Notes: generated from the sequence alone by a model not told the origin. Counted from the stretch's first letter, positions 1 to 12,696 are shown. The stretch: 64,000 nucleotides of DNA from Chlorops oryzae (GCA_020466095.1 CM035808.1:75137188-75201187); one strand, 5' to 3'. Numbers and translations: made by a program.

Positions 1-2
1 AT

Positions 3-1013
3 TGCAATGATTGTATTAAAAACAATCCTCTTCAAATGGTGATTAAATTTCAAGTTGATCTGCAAACTCTTAATAATAGATTCTTGCAGCTTATCGAGAA
101 ATTTGCTCTTAACTCCAACGCAATTGATTCTTCGCTGAAAACTCACTCTTTGTTGGTAACGAAACCATTAGGCTTAAACTCACCACGTACATCGGTTGCT
201 GCTGTGGTTGATCGTCAACCTGCTAACAACAACAATGCAATAATAACGCGTTCAAAAGCTAAGGTTACTGAACCTACTCGTATTTCGAAGGTTAAGACTT
301 CGGCTAATGCCTTGATCTCAAAAAATAACATTAGCTCTTATGAAAATCGACGACCTAGTCTCGGCTCTTCAGTGCGTTCAAGTCCAGTTATTAAAGTGAA
401 TGCAGCTAATTCAACTCGTATTAGGAGCTCATCGGACTCTCACGTTCGCGACTCGAACTCTGCTTGTACTTCTGATCTCCCAGCAAATAATGTTATCGCA
501 TCCTCTAATCAGCAGCACTCAATTTCCACAGCTGATGCTATTGTTGCGATCACACCTTCTAGTGCATCATCTGATAACATCTATAATACATCTTCGTCTA
601 ATGCTGTTCTAAACAACAACAATATTGCCTCCAACAATGCTCAGTGGAATGAGGTAGTTAATAGAAAGAGAAATAGAAACTCTGTTGTCATTGGTTCAAA
701 TGTATGCTCTGATTTGAATGTTGCGGTTCGTATGAAGTGGCTACACCTCTCTTCGTTTTTGCCGACTGTCTCCGCTGATAACATCATCGATTATGTAGTT
801 AAGCAGACTAGCATTGATAAGAGTTTGATCTCGTGCTATAGACTCGTTAAAAAAGAAGTCTCTCTTGATTCTCTTAAGCGAGTTAACTTCAAGCTCGGAG
901 TCTCTTCATCTGCCTATGATAAGCTCTTAACGCCATCATTATGGCCTGCTGGAGTTAGAGTTCGAGGTTTTCGGTTTTTTCCAAGGGAAGGAGAAAAGCT
1001 GATAATCTCTTAA
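3..1013 (+). pseudogene. Non-LTR retrotransposon ORF1 (gag-like), 5' end outside the window
   Basis: The frame is open from base 3 (CNDCIKNNPLQ before the first Met at 36), so this is the 3' part of a longer ORF1. Seen: a C..C motif at the left edge, then a long Ser/Asn/Thr-rich low-complexity middle, a basic patch (NRKRNRN, near codon 210), and a C-terminal region with FKLGV, LTPSLWPAGV and a final FRFFPREG, typical of the RNA-binding domain of jockey/CR1-type ORF1 proteins. The role in that family is an RNA-binding nucleoprotein that packages the element transcript. The stop lies at 1011-1013, and the endonuclease start of ORF2 follows within about 70 bp in another frame. This segment has no internal stop, but the ORF2 behind it is wrecked, so the element is dead. 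Clade assignment is an inference from pattern. Confidence 0.7.
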
Positions 1014-1083
1014 TCAATAGCCCTTCAAATACGTATGATAATATTTTAAGATCTCATCTTAGCAACACATCAAGCTTATTAAA

Positions 1084-3535
1084 AGTTTATTACGAGAATG
1101 CGGCGGGTATGCGTACGAAAACTAATATCTTTTTTTCAATGACTTCAATTTTCCTAAAAAGTGGATCAATTTCATGCAGGATAAAAAAAGATTATTGGAT
1201 TTTTGACAAACTGAAGTGAAGATATCAGCCTCCAAAGACAAGCCAAAATCGCTAACTATGTGATTATTAATTCAACGATAATTTCTTTAAAAAAAACAAA
1301 AAACAACAAAAAAAAATTACATACATGTCGACTTGTTTTACATATATAATACACAAAAAAAAGTTTCGAGAAATTTCAAGTACCCTCGTCTTTTTAGGTG
1401 TACGATTTGTAAAAGAATGACCCATATAAGAAATCGCGAGTACAGATTTAATTTTAATCAAGCAGACTGGAAAAAATTTCAAAAGTTTATTCACGAAAAG
1501 TTTACAAATTGGGATGAAATACTGCTAAATGACACAAGAGATATCGATCAATTAATAGATTTATTTTTTAATACTATAAACGAAGCCTTAGAACTCTTTG
1601 TACCTAAAAAAGGAGAAGAAACATCTTTTGTGATGAAATCCCGGGGTATATTTTAAATCTAATCAAAGTCCGGAACAAACATAGGATAGACTGGATTCGC
1701 TATAGAAATTCAGCTTCAAAGCATGAAATAAACAAAATTAACGCAGCGATTAAGCAGTATCTATTTCAACTAAGGAATCGGAAGTGGAATCAATTTATAA
1801 CTGAACTTCCAAAAGCATCTTCAAAGTTTAGGAAAATTGCTAAAACTATCAAGAAGAAATATAAAGGTTTACCTTTGCTTCAGGAAGATGGAACCAATTT
1901 TTTATGCTGATAGCGAAAAATGCAAAATTTTGGCCCAAAAGTTTTTTTGAATCATTCAATGTTATCAGGGCTCAGTAACCCAATTACAAAGGAGTTAGTT
2001 CAATCATCAGTGGGCTTGTTCAACAACACTGAACCAGATCCTAATGATTGCATTGTAATTGATTCCAACAAACAAAACAATATATCAAAGCTCTAAAAAA
2101 GAAAAAATCGCCTGGAATTGATTCCATCACAAACCTTAGCATAAAACAACTTCCGCCCACAGCAATCTCCCTTTTCAGAAGAATTATAAATGCCTGCCTC
2201 AAATTCTGTTATTTTCCTAGGCAATGGAAAAAGTCAAAGGTTATCCCGATATCTAAGAAAGGGAAAGACGCAAGCAGCCCCGGGTCTTACAGACCTATCA
2301 GTCTCTTGAGCGTTTTAGGTGAAATTTTCGAAAAATCATAAAAGAAGAAATAGTAATCTTCAGGGAAGATAACAATATCCTACACCCTCAACAATTCGGC
2401 TTCAGGCCAGAGCATAACACCACACACCCACTTCTTAGAATAAGAAATAAAATCAAAAGAAATCTTGCTGATAAGCTTTCCACCGGTATGGTTTTGTTTG
2501 ATATCCAAGCGGCTTTTGCTTCGGTATGGCACGAGGCTTTGTTACATAAAATGTAAATATTTGGTTTACCAATCAGGCTAATTAAACTTATAAAAAGTTT
2601 TCTTTCGGACAGAAAACTCAAAGTCCATATTAACAAACAATTATCTTAAGAGTATGATATACTAGCAGGCTGTCCGCAGGGATCATGCCTTTCCCCAATT
2701 CTGTACAATAATTTTACTTCCGATTTCCCAGAGTTACCGGATTGCGACTCTTCAATGTACGCAGGATACACGGCGATCCTATCCCAAGGCATATCTCCTA
2801 ACGACATTGTGACAAAACTCCAACGAGCATCTCTCACCATTGAAGAATATCTTACACGTTGGAAAATTCGACTGAACGCTTCAAAAAAGCCAGTCCATCT
2901 TTTTTACTAGGAGAAGAAATCACCGTTTTTTGCCTTCTTATAATCCAAAACCATGAAATAGAATGAGAAAAAAGTGTTAGATATCTGGGTGTGAAACTTG
3001 ACTCAAATTATTGTTTAAAGAACACGTAGAGCATGCCGTATACAAAGCTTAATCCTCTATACGAACATTGTATCCATTTATCAAAAGAAAATCGAATATG
3101 AACACTCAAAATAAGCTCCTCATACACAAATCCATGATATCATTTTACGCAGCTTCGGTTTGGCATCACGCTGCCGCCGGTCACATACATTAAACTCAGA
3201 TATGTCAAAACAAAATTCGGAAATTAATTTTCAATCTGCCGTGGGATTTCTCAACTCAAAACCTTCACTCGTTAGCTAACATTCCGCTAGTGAAAGATAA
3301 TTTAGATAAAATCAGCATTAGATTCTACAGTAGATGCCAAAACTCAAGTTTCATACACATAAACGAGCTTAATAGCGGTCCGTAAGATGGATGTTTTGAA
3401 AACCATGTCTTAGTTTGTGAGTTCTTAAGTTTCTTTTATTATTCTTGATTTAAGCTCTCAAAGGGTTTTTGAAAATATTCCCAACTTTTTGTTATAATTA
3501 AAAGATCGAGATTGTAATATATATAAAAAAAAAAT
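1084..3535 (+). pseudogene. Non-LTR retrotransposon ORF2 remnant (endonuclease/reverse transcriptase) and poly(A) end
   Basis: At 1084 KVYYENAAGMRTKTN is the usual first strand of the AP endonuclease domain. Most of the endonuclease is then missing; the frame resumes near 1345-1650 with the linker before RT (FNFNQADWKKFQKFI). RT motifs follow in several frames: KKSPGIDSITN (2104), GSYRPISLLSV (2284), QQFGFRPEHNTTHPLL (2390), LFDIQAAFASVWHEALL (2495), AGCPQGSCLSPILYN (2667) and MYAGYTAIL (2757). The catalytic FADD box is changed to YAGY, and AFDSVW to AFASVW, so the polymerase is dead. Stops and frameshifts occur throughout. A run of A at about 3526-3535 fits the poly(A) tail of the integrated copy. 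Family role: target-primed reverse transcription. Confidence 0.8.
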
Positions 3536-3611
3536 TAAGTAGAATAGCTAACATATGAAGTAGTTAAACTTTTAACCTATAATCATTAACTGCTCTAAAC
3601 CCTGGTCAATC
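3536..3611. other. Short spacer between the non-LTR tail and the copia remnant
   Basis: AT-rich spacer. I see no LTR, PBS or gene here; the 5' LTR and most of gag of the following copia element appear to be missing. Confidence 0.4.
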
Positions 3612-4936
3612 ATGAAGCAAATAAATAAAATAAAATACAATAAAATATGTCAAATTTGTGGCGAAATAGGACATTTCGCAAGGTCATGCCAAAAGAAAAA
3701 AGAAAAGAAAGATGAAGAAAAAGAGCCAAAGCAATCTGAAAACTTATTATTGGCATATTTAGCAATTAAAATAACTGATAACTGGTATGTCGACTCAGGA
3801 GCCACAGCTCACATGACAACTGACAAATCAAAATTGTGCATCACTACAAAATCGCCAGACAAAAGTGTCATTATTGCAAACAATAACAAAATAAAAGTTG
3901 ATTGTAAATGTGATGTGAAAATGGAATTCATCAACAAAAACAGCGAAATCATTGCAACACTTAAACATGTGGAGTATGCTCCAAACTTGTGTGCAAATCT
4001 AGTGTCAGTGAGTCAAATGGCCTTAAATGACAACAAAAACCGTCTTTGGAAATGACAGCTGCAGGATTATTAACAACAACGAAGTTATTGCAACTGCAGC
4101 TTTAGAAAAACGGCGTATATAAATGAAATGGTAAACTTTGAAAAGATAATTAGTTTGATATGCTTGCAGGGGTTGATAGGCAACTTTGGCATAAAGATAT
4201 CCTGCTTTGAAGGCAAACAAACACGTCAGTGATTTCCACATGATGCTAATCGAGGTAACGCATTGTTATATCTAATACACTCCTATGTTTGCGGTCCAAT
4301 CAGTGTGAAATCTATATCAGGTGCTTGATACTTTGTTACATTTATGGATGACTTCAGCTGAAAGATATTCATTTATCAGAAAAAATAAATCTGAAGTACA
4401 TATTTAACAAATTCATAATTTTGAAATCAGAACCAGAAACTCAATGCTCCAAAAAAATTAAAATTCTTCGAACCGATAATGGCACCGAGTACTGCAACAA
4501 AAAATTCGACCAATTTTTGAATACACATGGAATCATTCATCAAACCAGCGCATCATACACTCCTGAACAGAATGAGCGCTCCAATAGAACAATAATGCAA
4601 TGTGTAAGATATATGATGATTGATTCCGGACTAAATAAAAAGTTTTGAGCTGAAGCAGCTTCTAGAGGTAAATAGAGTGCCATGTCTCGATAATCAAGCG
4701 ACACCTTAGAAAATGTGGTCACAAACAAAACTTGACTTAAGTTTTTACGCGTGTTTGGTTGCAAGGCGAAAGAACACATTCCAAAAGAGAAGAGAGGAAA
4801 ATTGGATTCCAAATCAATTGATTATATTCTCCTTGGGTACAGCACCACAACGAAGGCTTACCGTTCGTTTAATCCAAAAAATCAAAAAGTTTTAATCAGC
4901 AGAGACGTCGTGTTCATCGAAGTCACAGAAAACTAA
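3612..4936 (+). pseudogene. Ty1/copia retrotransposon: gag zinc knuckle, protease, integrase (decayed)
   Basis: Seen in order: a CCHC zinc knuckle CQICGEIGHFARSC (3645), the aspartyl protease active site WYVDSGATAHMT (3783), the integrase first Asp in FVTFMDDFS (4334), the second Asp in LRTDNGTEY (4468), and the Glu in EQNERSNR (4564). The order PR-IN before RT is diagnostic of Ty1/copia. The frame breaks at about 4053, again around 4240-4400 and after 4647; pieces after 4751 (LDSKSIDYILLGYS) are the integrase C-terminus. Family role: polyprotein processing and insertion of cDNA. Gag upstream of the knuckle and the 5' LTR are absent, so this is a 5'-truncated dead copy. Confidence 0.85.
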
Positions 4937-5269
4937 GTTGAATCAAAACAAAACGAATAAAAAAGAACCTCCGAAATTTTGGTGTTTGAAGAAGAAAATT
5001 TCGATTCAGGGAGGTAGCGTGATGATCGAATCGAAAATCTTGAAGAAAATTTGGCGGTCGTGGCACAAGGCGAAACAGTGCAGAAACTAAGTGACGACAA
5101 TGATGCAGAATTACTCGAAGACGTGTCTGAATATGTGCCTGAAAGCGCAGTTGCATCTGAAAATCTTGGCCTTCGATACTCAGAATGAATAGCAAATCTG
5201 GCAAATAGACCTACGTTTAACTTCCTTACACAGCAACAAGTATTTTTGGATCCTACGACGGTTCAAGAA

Positions 5270-6744
5270 GCACTCTCGATAGAAAATTCATAATGTTGGT
5301 TTCATGCTACGCAAGAATAATTTGCCTCATTGCTTCAAAACAGAACATGGGAATCAGTGGGGAAACCAGAAAATGGTTCTGTACTGAAATATAAATGGGT
5401 TTTTAAAACAAAATTCAATGAAACTGGTGATGTTATATGGTATAAAGCTCGCCTTGTCGCAAAAGGGTATAACCAAAAGGAGGGTTCTGATTTTCAAGAA
5501 ACCTTTTCTCCAGTTGCCCGGTACACGTTAATAAGATATCTTCTGGCTTTATCTGCAAAACACAGCTTAAAAATCACCAACTAAATATCGTTATAGCTTT
5601 TTTAAATGGTAGTTTAACGGAAAATGTACACATGCAACAGCCTGAAGGTTTTGGGAACAATACTAATCAAGTATGCAAGCTTCGAAAGTCACTGCATGGA
5701 CTGAAGCAGGCAAGTAGGAGCTATAACGAGAAGTTTAACTCCGTACTCACACGCTTTGTGCTGAGAAGATTCGAAACCGATCAATGTATTTATCATTTTG
5801 TAAAAAAAAAAAATCATGCTCATCCTCGCGATCTATGTTGACGACGTTCTGGTGTTTTCAAACAGTGAAGGAATGGAGCAGAAACTGGTGCATGAGCTAT
5901 CGACTTTTTTCGTGTAAAAGATCTTGGAGAGGCATCATCAGTCTTAGGAGTGAAGATTACTCGCAACATAGAAGATGGTACGATTGCAATTGATTAGGCG
6001 AGGTATCTAATCGAAATTTTACATCGCTTCGGTATGATCGAGTGTAATCCAGTTGACACTCCAATTGACGTTAAGCATAGAACATCATCAAAGATGTCAT
6101 CAGGATCAAATGAAGACGGTGTCTCAAAAGTGAAATGCCAATCAGCGATTTGGTCGCTATTATATGCAGCCCAGTTCACACGTCAAGATATTTGCTGTGC
6201 TAAGAACATCTTAAGCCGCTACTGCAATAATCCGATGAATGGACACTGGAGTGCAATGAAACGAATAGTAAGGTATATAAGAGGCACTTTTAATAAAAAA
6301 CTTTTATATTTCAGAGATGGTAGTGAGCTTAAACATTATTTTGATGCTGATTGGGCATCCGATATTGATGAGCGTAAATCCAACACTGAATATGATTTTA
6401 TTTTACAAAACTGCGCAATATCTTGGGCTTCTAAGTGGCAGGCTATATTGTCCCTGTCAGCCACTGAAGCAAAGTTTATGGCTATGGTCGCAGCTATCCA
6501 GGAGAGCATCTGGTTAAAGCGTTTTACTCATGAACAGCTAGGCACAAGCTCAGAGTGTCAACTTCTATGCGAAAACAAAAGTACCATTCACATCGCAACT
6601 TACAACTGTCTAGAACAAAGCATGTTGAAGTCAAGAACCGATTCAGCCAGGAAAACGTCAACAGTGATGAAGTGCAGCTGTCTTACGTATCCACTTAATA
6701 GACTATTGGAATTCTATAACAATTTTTTTAAAAATTTAAATTGA
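5270..6744 (+). pseudogene. Ty1/copia reverse transcriptase and RNase H (decayed)
   Basis: Continues the same element. Conserved blocks: YKWVFKTKFNETGD and YKARLVAKGYNQKEG (5390-5490), FQETFSPVARYTLIR, LRKSLHGLKQASRSY (5677), the intact polymerase box IYVDDVLVF (5831), and RNase H blocks DADWASDIDERKSN (6345) and LSATEAKFMAMVAAIQE (6457). A stop at 5582 and frame changes near 5815, 5915 and 5996 break the ORF, although the catalytic YVDD itself is kept. The C-terminal part 6034-6744 is one open frame of 236 codons. Family role: synthesis of cDNA from the element RNA. Confidence 0.85.
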
Positions 6745-6823
6745 AATGATACACTGTTTTTTGAAATTGAAATATTCTGTATTTTTTATTAGATAGATAT
6801 TAAACGATGCCTATATATCAACA

Positions 6824-6850
6824 TTTAAGGAGGGTGTTCGAATGTAAAAC
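6824..6850 (+). promoter_or_regulatory. Polypurine tract and start of the copia 3' LTR
   Basis: A purine run AAGGAGGG (6827-6834) directly precedes TGTTCGAATG (LTR start at 6835), the normal PPT/LTR junction downstream of RNase H. I could not fix the other end of the LTR, because no second copy is present in the window. Confidence 0.5.
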
Positions 6851-7639
6851 ATAAATTCAAACGAAGTATAACATAGCGAAACATATGAACTCTGATTATA
6901 AGAACTCTCAAATGATGTACGAAGGAGGAATAAAAACAAGGGGTCAGTTTCTCTTTTAACACACAAACGAAACGGTTGATTAACTTTATGCTGCACACTC
7001 ATACACAAAACTAGCAAAACAGAATTTTTGGAGCTCACATCAATGGATATAACTGTGTTACTTCTTCATCTTTTCCTGACTAGTGAAAAAGTACAAACTG
7101 AATTTTGGTTGCAAAAAGTGTATTTTTTATTAACAAACCTTTAGTAGATACATTTGGACTCAAGGGCAATTAGTTACAGACTTCTGTATTCTTTTTCTTT
7201 GAAAAAGATATGTTAAAATTTGCTGGCAATTTGACATTTGGTTTGTTTTCAGGTATGAAATTGGATTCACAAATAAAAAAGATTGAGTGTCACCTGATCG
7301 ATTCATAGAAGTGGTGAGAACCAAACCAATCGCTACATTTTTCCCGTACCGAAATTAACTGAAAAAAATCAAAAAAAAAATTTATCTATAACCTAAGTAC
7401 ACCTGTATTAACATTTGAGTTTTAAGCTGGGTAAATTAGATTACAATTTGTACTCTTATAATAAAAGACCCTTATGGTTTTCATAAAAGCATTTATATTT
7501 TAAATAAAAATTTGAGATTGGTTTTCTGCCTAATACAATTTTGTTCACATTGGAAATAAAACTTATATATAGTATGTATTAATGCAACGATTGCCAGGAA
7601 TATATTTTTTAATACCGCTTTTCAATCGCTTAGTCCAAG
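6851..7639. other. AT-rich interval, partly copia 3' LTR
   Basis: The first few hundred bases are probably the rest of the copia LTR. Beyond that I see no gene, RNA or repeat that I can name. Confidence 0.35.
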
Positions 7640-9057
7640 GCTCAAACGCATTTATTGAAGTCTTGTTTCTTCCAATGTCTTTGTGAAGATATCAGCCAGT
7701 TAATCTCTAGTTTCAATTAATTTCACCTTGATTATTCCCCTTTCGATATTATCTCTTATAAAATTATGTTTGATGTCTATAGGTTTTAACCTTTTTGACT
7801 TAATGCTCGTTGTCATTCCTGGGCAACCTTTGTTATCTTCAAAGATATTTACTGCTTCATATTTAATTTAATTACAGTCAGCAAGCAATCCTCTTACCTT
7901 AATTCCTTTTGCAACCGCTGCACTTTTCGGCACGTCTTCCGCTTTACTCGATGAAATAAAAACTGTTGTTTGCTTCTTTGATGACCATGAGACGGTAGAT
8001 CTAAATACTTGGAACAAATAACCGCTTACTGATTTCCTATAAGTCATATCACTAGCTCAGTCAACGTCAGCGTATCCAACAATTGACAAGTGATTCTCAT
8101 TTCAGAATTCAAGCTATAGAGATTTAGTACCTTTTAAGTATCTCACGATTCGTTTTAAAGATTGCCAGTGTAGTTAAGATGGGTTCTGTTGGAATTTTCC
8201 CATATATCCGACAGAAAATCATATGTCAGGACGTACACAAAGCATTATATACATGCTTGTTCCTAAGAGTTCTCGATATGGCTTTTCCAAAGAGCCAGCT
8301 TCTGTTCTAGGAGTAAATTGAAAAATCTTATCCATTGGAGTCTTCACTGGGTTACACTCAGACAATCCAAATTTATTCAGTATCCTTTCTATACTTGCTT
8401 ATTTTGACAACTGCAGTCCGCCTTTTGGTTTTTAAGCTGTCCACAATCAGATATTTCAAACCTCTATTTCTGTCAATTTTTCCTTGAGACACTCAATTGT
8501 AGAAAATTCATATCCAACATTGAGAAAATCGTCCACATATAACACAAGTAGGTATAATCAGACCATCTATTTCACACTTTTTCGTATAAGAGTAGAAAAC
8601 CTTTTTGGGCCGTGTAAGTCCCAGTTGCAATATAAACTTATTGAAGTCTTGGATCCAACACCGAGGTGGCTGTTTAAGACCGTAAAGTGATTTAAGAAGT
8701 TTGCAAGCTTTCCCTTTATCTTCTTCAAGTACCCCATCTGGCATAGACATATAATTTTCCTTTAAGTAATCATACAGAAATGCGCTGTTTACATCAAGCT
8801 GATAAAAATGAAAAGATTTTTGAAGACCGACATTAGGACAGTTTGAATCGTTGTTAGCTTTGCAAGAGGTGAAAACGTCGCATTGTAGTCGATTCCTTCT
8901 TTTTGAAGAAACGCCTTTGTAACCAAACGTGCTCCTCGTCGTACCAGACTTTGAACAAATCTCTTGACGTAAAATTTTTCCATTTTTCTCTGTGTTCCAA
9001 AGTCTGTGTTCTGTTATGAGTCAAACAGCGGAACACCTTATATTGTGGCTTACACAA
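7640..9057 (-). pseudogene. Second Ty1/copia pol remnant (RT and RNase H), minus strand
   Basis: Read on the minus strand, 8983-8789 gives ARLVTKAFLQKEGIDYNATF and SPLAKLTTIQTVLMSV, and 8750-8508 gives LLKSLYGLKQPPRCWIQDF, both copia RT blocks. Further down, around 8040-8085, is an RNase H block GYADVD (with a stop where Trp is expected), and near 7690 the C-terminal ADIFTKTLE that ends copia pol proteins. Stops and frameshifts are frequent. It differs in sequence and orientation from the copia copy at 3612-6744, so it is a separate insertion. I could not identify its LTRs; gag, protease and integrase are missing. Confidence 0.75.
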
Positions 9058-9125
9058 TACCGCTAGCGACGGCAGACGGCATAAAACGCAAGCAGGTATT
9101 TCGGACCTCCATACAAGCGTGCCCA

Positions 9126-9406
9126 GTGCAACGTTTCATCATAGGTGACCTTACGCAGAATCGCCGAGTTTGCTAATTATACGAATATGAAAATCGAATC
9201 TTCGTGGGAACAAAACAACCACCGAACCCGGAAGCACACCTGCACAGATCAGCATTCGTTATCAGGCAGTTTTTAAGATCGATAACGGATCTTTAATAAA
9301 TAGCTATAATTATTAAACACTAAAGAGCGTTTCCTTTAGAATATTCGGTACGATAGGCAAGTGAAGTATTCCGGAAAAATCCTCACAAAATTATTGGCGC
9401 AGCCAG
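9126..9406 (+). mobile_element. Possible LTR end with errantivirus-type primer-binding site
   Basis: TTGGCGCAGCCAG at 9393 resembles the TGGCGCAG primer-binding sites next to gypsy-class LTRs. Upstream are an AATAAA at 9296 and an AT-rich stretch that could be the R-U5 end of an LTR. No partner LTR or gag follows, so this may be chance or a small leftover; the start given is a guess. Confidence 0.25.
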
Positions 9407-9539
9407 TTTTTAGTAACTTCTCGAAGTAGTTGACGTCCTACGTGTACACCATCGCGTCCGCGAAGTATGGCACTTTTAGGGACATTAAAAAGACTAAGAG
9501 TCCTTGGTGTTTAATAAAATTCTTCTGCAAGAGTAAGCC

Positions 9540-9720
9540 TTGTTGCACTATTGAATGTTGCTAACTGTTGGTTGTGTATTCAGGCACTGCTAACAGAGCC
9601 CGGGAATTGTGTTCAGGCACCGAGGGTATTGCTATATTTATAGAGCGCATGGTTGTCCTTGTTTAGAGAATAAAGAATCCTGGGCGTACTAATCTTTAAA
9701 TGGACTTTGGTGTTTCTGGT
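9540..9720 (+). promoter_or_regulatory. LTR-like promoter and polyadenylation signals
   Basis: TGTTGCACTATTG at 9540 is followed by a TATA-like CTATATTTATAGAG (9632) and GAATAAAGAA (9669), an arrangement seen in LTRs. No flanking internal region supports it; weak call. Confidence 0.25.
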
Positions 9721-10859
9721 TAATGAGTAAAACGTACTTTTCGTCACGAAAAAGTAATCCTCGAAAATTTATCCGCGAAACAAACTTTTTATTGATCAAA
9801 GCCGCCGTATTGGATTTAGAATTCTACTAGCACAGGCACGATGGAGCTGAAGACTGAAGAAAGCTCAGAGCAAGCAGAAAAAGAGTGTAGATATAACATC
9901 AGATAAGCAAAGAAAATATAGTGAGTATAAAAACAAAACAAAAAAAATTATTTGTTTTCTTCGCCCACAGTCCTTACTGTTAGCGATGAATTTTAATATT
10001 TTGGTTAGATGCACTTTGATATTGCATATTCACGCCCACAAATCACAATAATAATTGCTCAGTTGTTAACACATATTTCAGAAAAAATTAGTAACTTTAA
10101 GAATAAACGGCATAAATTTAAAAAACGCTTTTGCAATCATAGTCAAAATGCACAGTGGTTCCACAGTAGGCCATAAATGCAAAACGACTTCTTTCCAAAA
10201 TCAATATTTAGTTACCCGTAATGATGGACCGATTACCTATTTACAGAAAAGTATCAATAATTCATCTATTCATATAACTGTCACTTATATTTCTCCTTGC
10301 AAAGTTAAACCATTCTTACATAAAAAAGCTTTTCATTAATTTATTCAGTCGATATTGTTTGTTCAGTTTCAAATTCAACTCGATCGTTTTATTTGCGAAC
10401 AATCTTGTGATATGAATTTCCAAAAATAATGTATGCTTATACTATTTTGACATGTTTGATATTTTTGTCGCGATTTATAACTTGTGTTTTTGTGTGCAAG
10501 TCCATACCAAAATTTCTGGAAGTTTTAGCTTTAAAGCAAACTTTCCGTAGGTGCACAACATTTGTCCTGGCATATTCCACATCCTCACTTACTTTCAAAT
10601 AATTGGAAATATGTCTACTTTCATAAAAGTTAGATTTCGCGTGCCGAGGTTTGCCTATTTACCTGTTATAACTTCAAAAGTGAGATGCGTTTGTTCAAAA
10701 TTTCCATATTTTTGAAGACTTATATATTTCCCGTGGGAATGTTGAAGCCATTTATTCCTTGAAATAAAGACAGTGAAAGTTCATATTTTGAAAAAAGGTT
10801 AAGTTTTTTAAAAATTTATATAAGGCATTCATAAAATTCTAGGTGGGAACTGCAAGCCA
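9721..10859. other. No gene seen
   Basis: AT-rich sequence with no convincing coding frame. The 63-codon frame at 10148 has no recognisable motif. Confidence 0.4.
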
Positions 10860-11165
10860 TAAAATATTAAATTTTGAGCAGGTATAAGAACTAAAGTGGG
10901 CATGGCAGCCTCATAATGATTGATTTTTTTCTATGGAAGAACACATCCAAGACGCGTATCAAGTTTCAAAGCCCTAGGTAAAAAAATAAAAGTTTTGGAA
11001 AGTGTCGTTATAAGGAAGGTGGGCGTGGCAGCACACGGATTTCCAAGATTTTTTCAAAATTTCTTAATTTAGAACCCATAAGTGCTCCTTCCAAATTTCA
11101 ATGCTCTACGACTTCTCTTTCTCTATTTGACCGCACGACATATGGAGCCGAGACCACTGTGAAAT
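10860..11165. repeat. Dispersed repeat with GTGGGCRTGGCAG motifs
   Basis: Two copies of a GTGGGC(A/G)TGGCAG motif (about 10895 and 11018), each followed by a stretch of the type 'TTCCAAATTTCA.TGCTCTACGACTTC'. Such GGGCGTGGC-bearing repeats are common in fly genomes, and the DINE-1-like repeat at 42930-43660 contains the reverse-complement motif CCACGCCCAC. I cannot place it in a family. Confidence 0.35.
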
Positions 11166-11245
11166 GTAGTTCGGAGCGAAAAGCCACTTTTCATATCAAT
11201 ATCAGCGCTAATTTAAATATTTCCAAGTCGAACTAATAAAAAAAA

Positions 11246-12407
11246 ATGTCATTATTTAATAATGTAAGCAGAGGAAAAGTCTTCTTTGAAGATTTAGATA
11301 GGCCCGTAATATATAATAGAGTAAAAAATATAGAAAGGAAAAAGGAAAATTTGTTGAAGCTTAAGAAAGATTTTCAAATCGAAATTTTCAAATCAGGCAA
11401 AGTAGGAACTTGCATGAAGAGGAAAGTGCTTACGAGTTCATCTAATAACTTTTTTTCATTTCCAAAATATTGAATTATGAATTGAGAAAAATGAAGAAAG
11501 ACAAGACATTCAAGGTGATGAATGCAGTAAAGGCGAAGATGAAACCAGCGTGTTTGAATTTTTATGGCTTTCCATGATAAATTTATCAACTATCTTTATT
11601 AAACAGATAGCCGTTTGGTTTTATCGGTTTCACGAATGTAACAGAAGACAAGAAGTAGTAATCAGACCTTGAAAACTTAATGATCTTGAGACAATGCTCA
11701 ATACGAACGAATCAGATTCAATAATATACCACGCATTAAGTCCGCTAGTTGACACAAGAGGTGATACAGAATTAATTTTAGAAAGAAAAACAATGGAATT
11801 ACATTTAAATAGAAAATTGAGTAAGTCAGAGTCAATTAAGAAGAAAAGGCTGCTCAAAGACCCAAAACAGAAGCACTTTGACAGTTCAACAAATTGTTTA
11901 ACCATAGATAAGGGATGTCGATCAGATGATGCATTTAAAGTATTTCCGTGTGGACAGGCTTAAAATGATAAATTAACTCTGCTTATCGATACAGAGCCAG
12001 ACACTAGTTTGCTCAAATATGAAGTCTTAAAAGAAGAAGTTGAAGTTGACAGGTCAGAGGTTAAGCAATTAGGAGGAGCATTTGGTGGTTGTATTAGTAC
12101 AGAGGGAGCTGTAAGGATATCTCACCAAGATAAGGTAGGTAGGCAGGTAGGTAGTAGTGGCAGCTGATTGCTCACGTAGGCACAGCACAGATAAGAAAGC
12201 ATTAAATTTTAATATGCACGTACTTCCATGTGGTAGCAAAATACCATCAGACGATCTTTTGGGTAGAGATGAACTGTGGACCCGTTCGGTTACGAATGGA
12301 GTAAAGAAGACGATTTAATTTTTCGCAAATAGCAAGAAAATCGCAAGATTAACACTTTGTCCAGAGCCATCGACTAGAAGGATATGCGTAGTTGAGTCAA
12401 TTACTAT
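11246..12407 (+). pseudogene. Ty3/gypsy gag-protease remnant, interrupted by the next LTR
   Basis: Frames at 11246-11473 and 11694-11963 (Lys-rich, helical) look like a decayed gag. After them, KLTLLIDTEPDTSLLK (about 11970-12018) is the aspartyl protease active site with DTG changed to DTE, and LPCGSKIPSDDLLGRDELW (12222-12278) is the C-terminal protease part (usual core LLGRD.LW). The reading then runs straight into the LTR that starts at 12408, so this older element was probably the insertion target of that one. Role in the family: Gag-Pol cleavage; this copy is dead. Confidence 0.55.
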
Positions 12408-12602
12408 TGTGACGACCACAAAAGCGTCACAAACTTTGCACAAACAACAATGAGCAGAAATCAACGTCCACAAATGACAAGAATAATCACAAGAATAACG
12501 AAAAAAGGGATGCGCAACAACAACTCATAGAAATAGATGCAACAGAATGGCACAACGCAGAACAGCAGCACTCAGAACACATGTAGATGACGCATGATCA
12601 TA

Positions 12603-12696
12603 GTCCAAAGGTCAGCACGCAAGTAACGCATGATATGGGTCCAAAGGTCGACACGCAAGGAAAACGTGACTCAAAGTCCAAAGGTCAGCCCAGAAG
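12603..12696 (+). repeat. Three U3 direct repeats (enhancer-like)
   Basis: The motif GTCCAAAGGTCAGCACGCAAG occurs at 12603, 12639 and 12676 with a few changes per copy, just upstream of the TATA box. Its position in U3 suggests transcription-factor binding; the factor is unknown. Confidence 0.6.
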
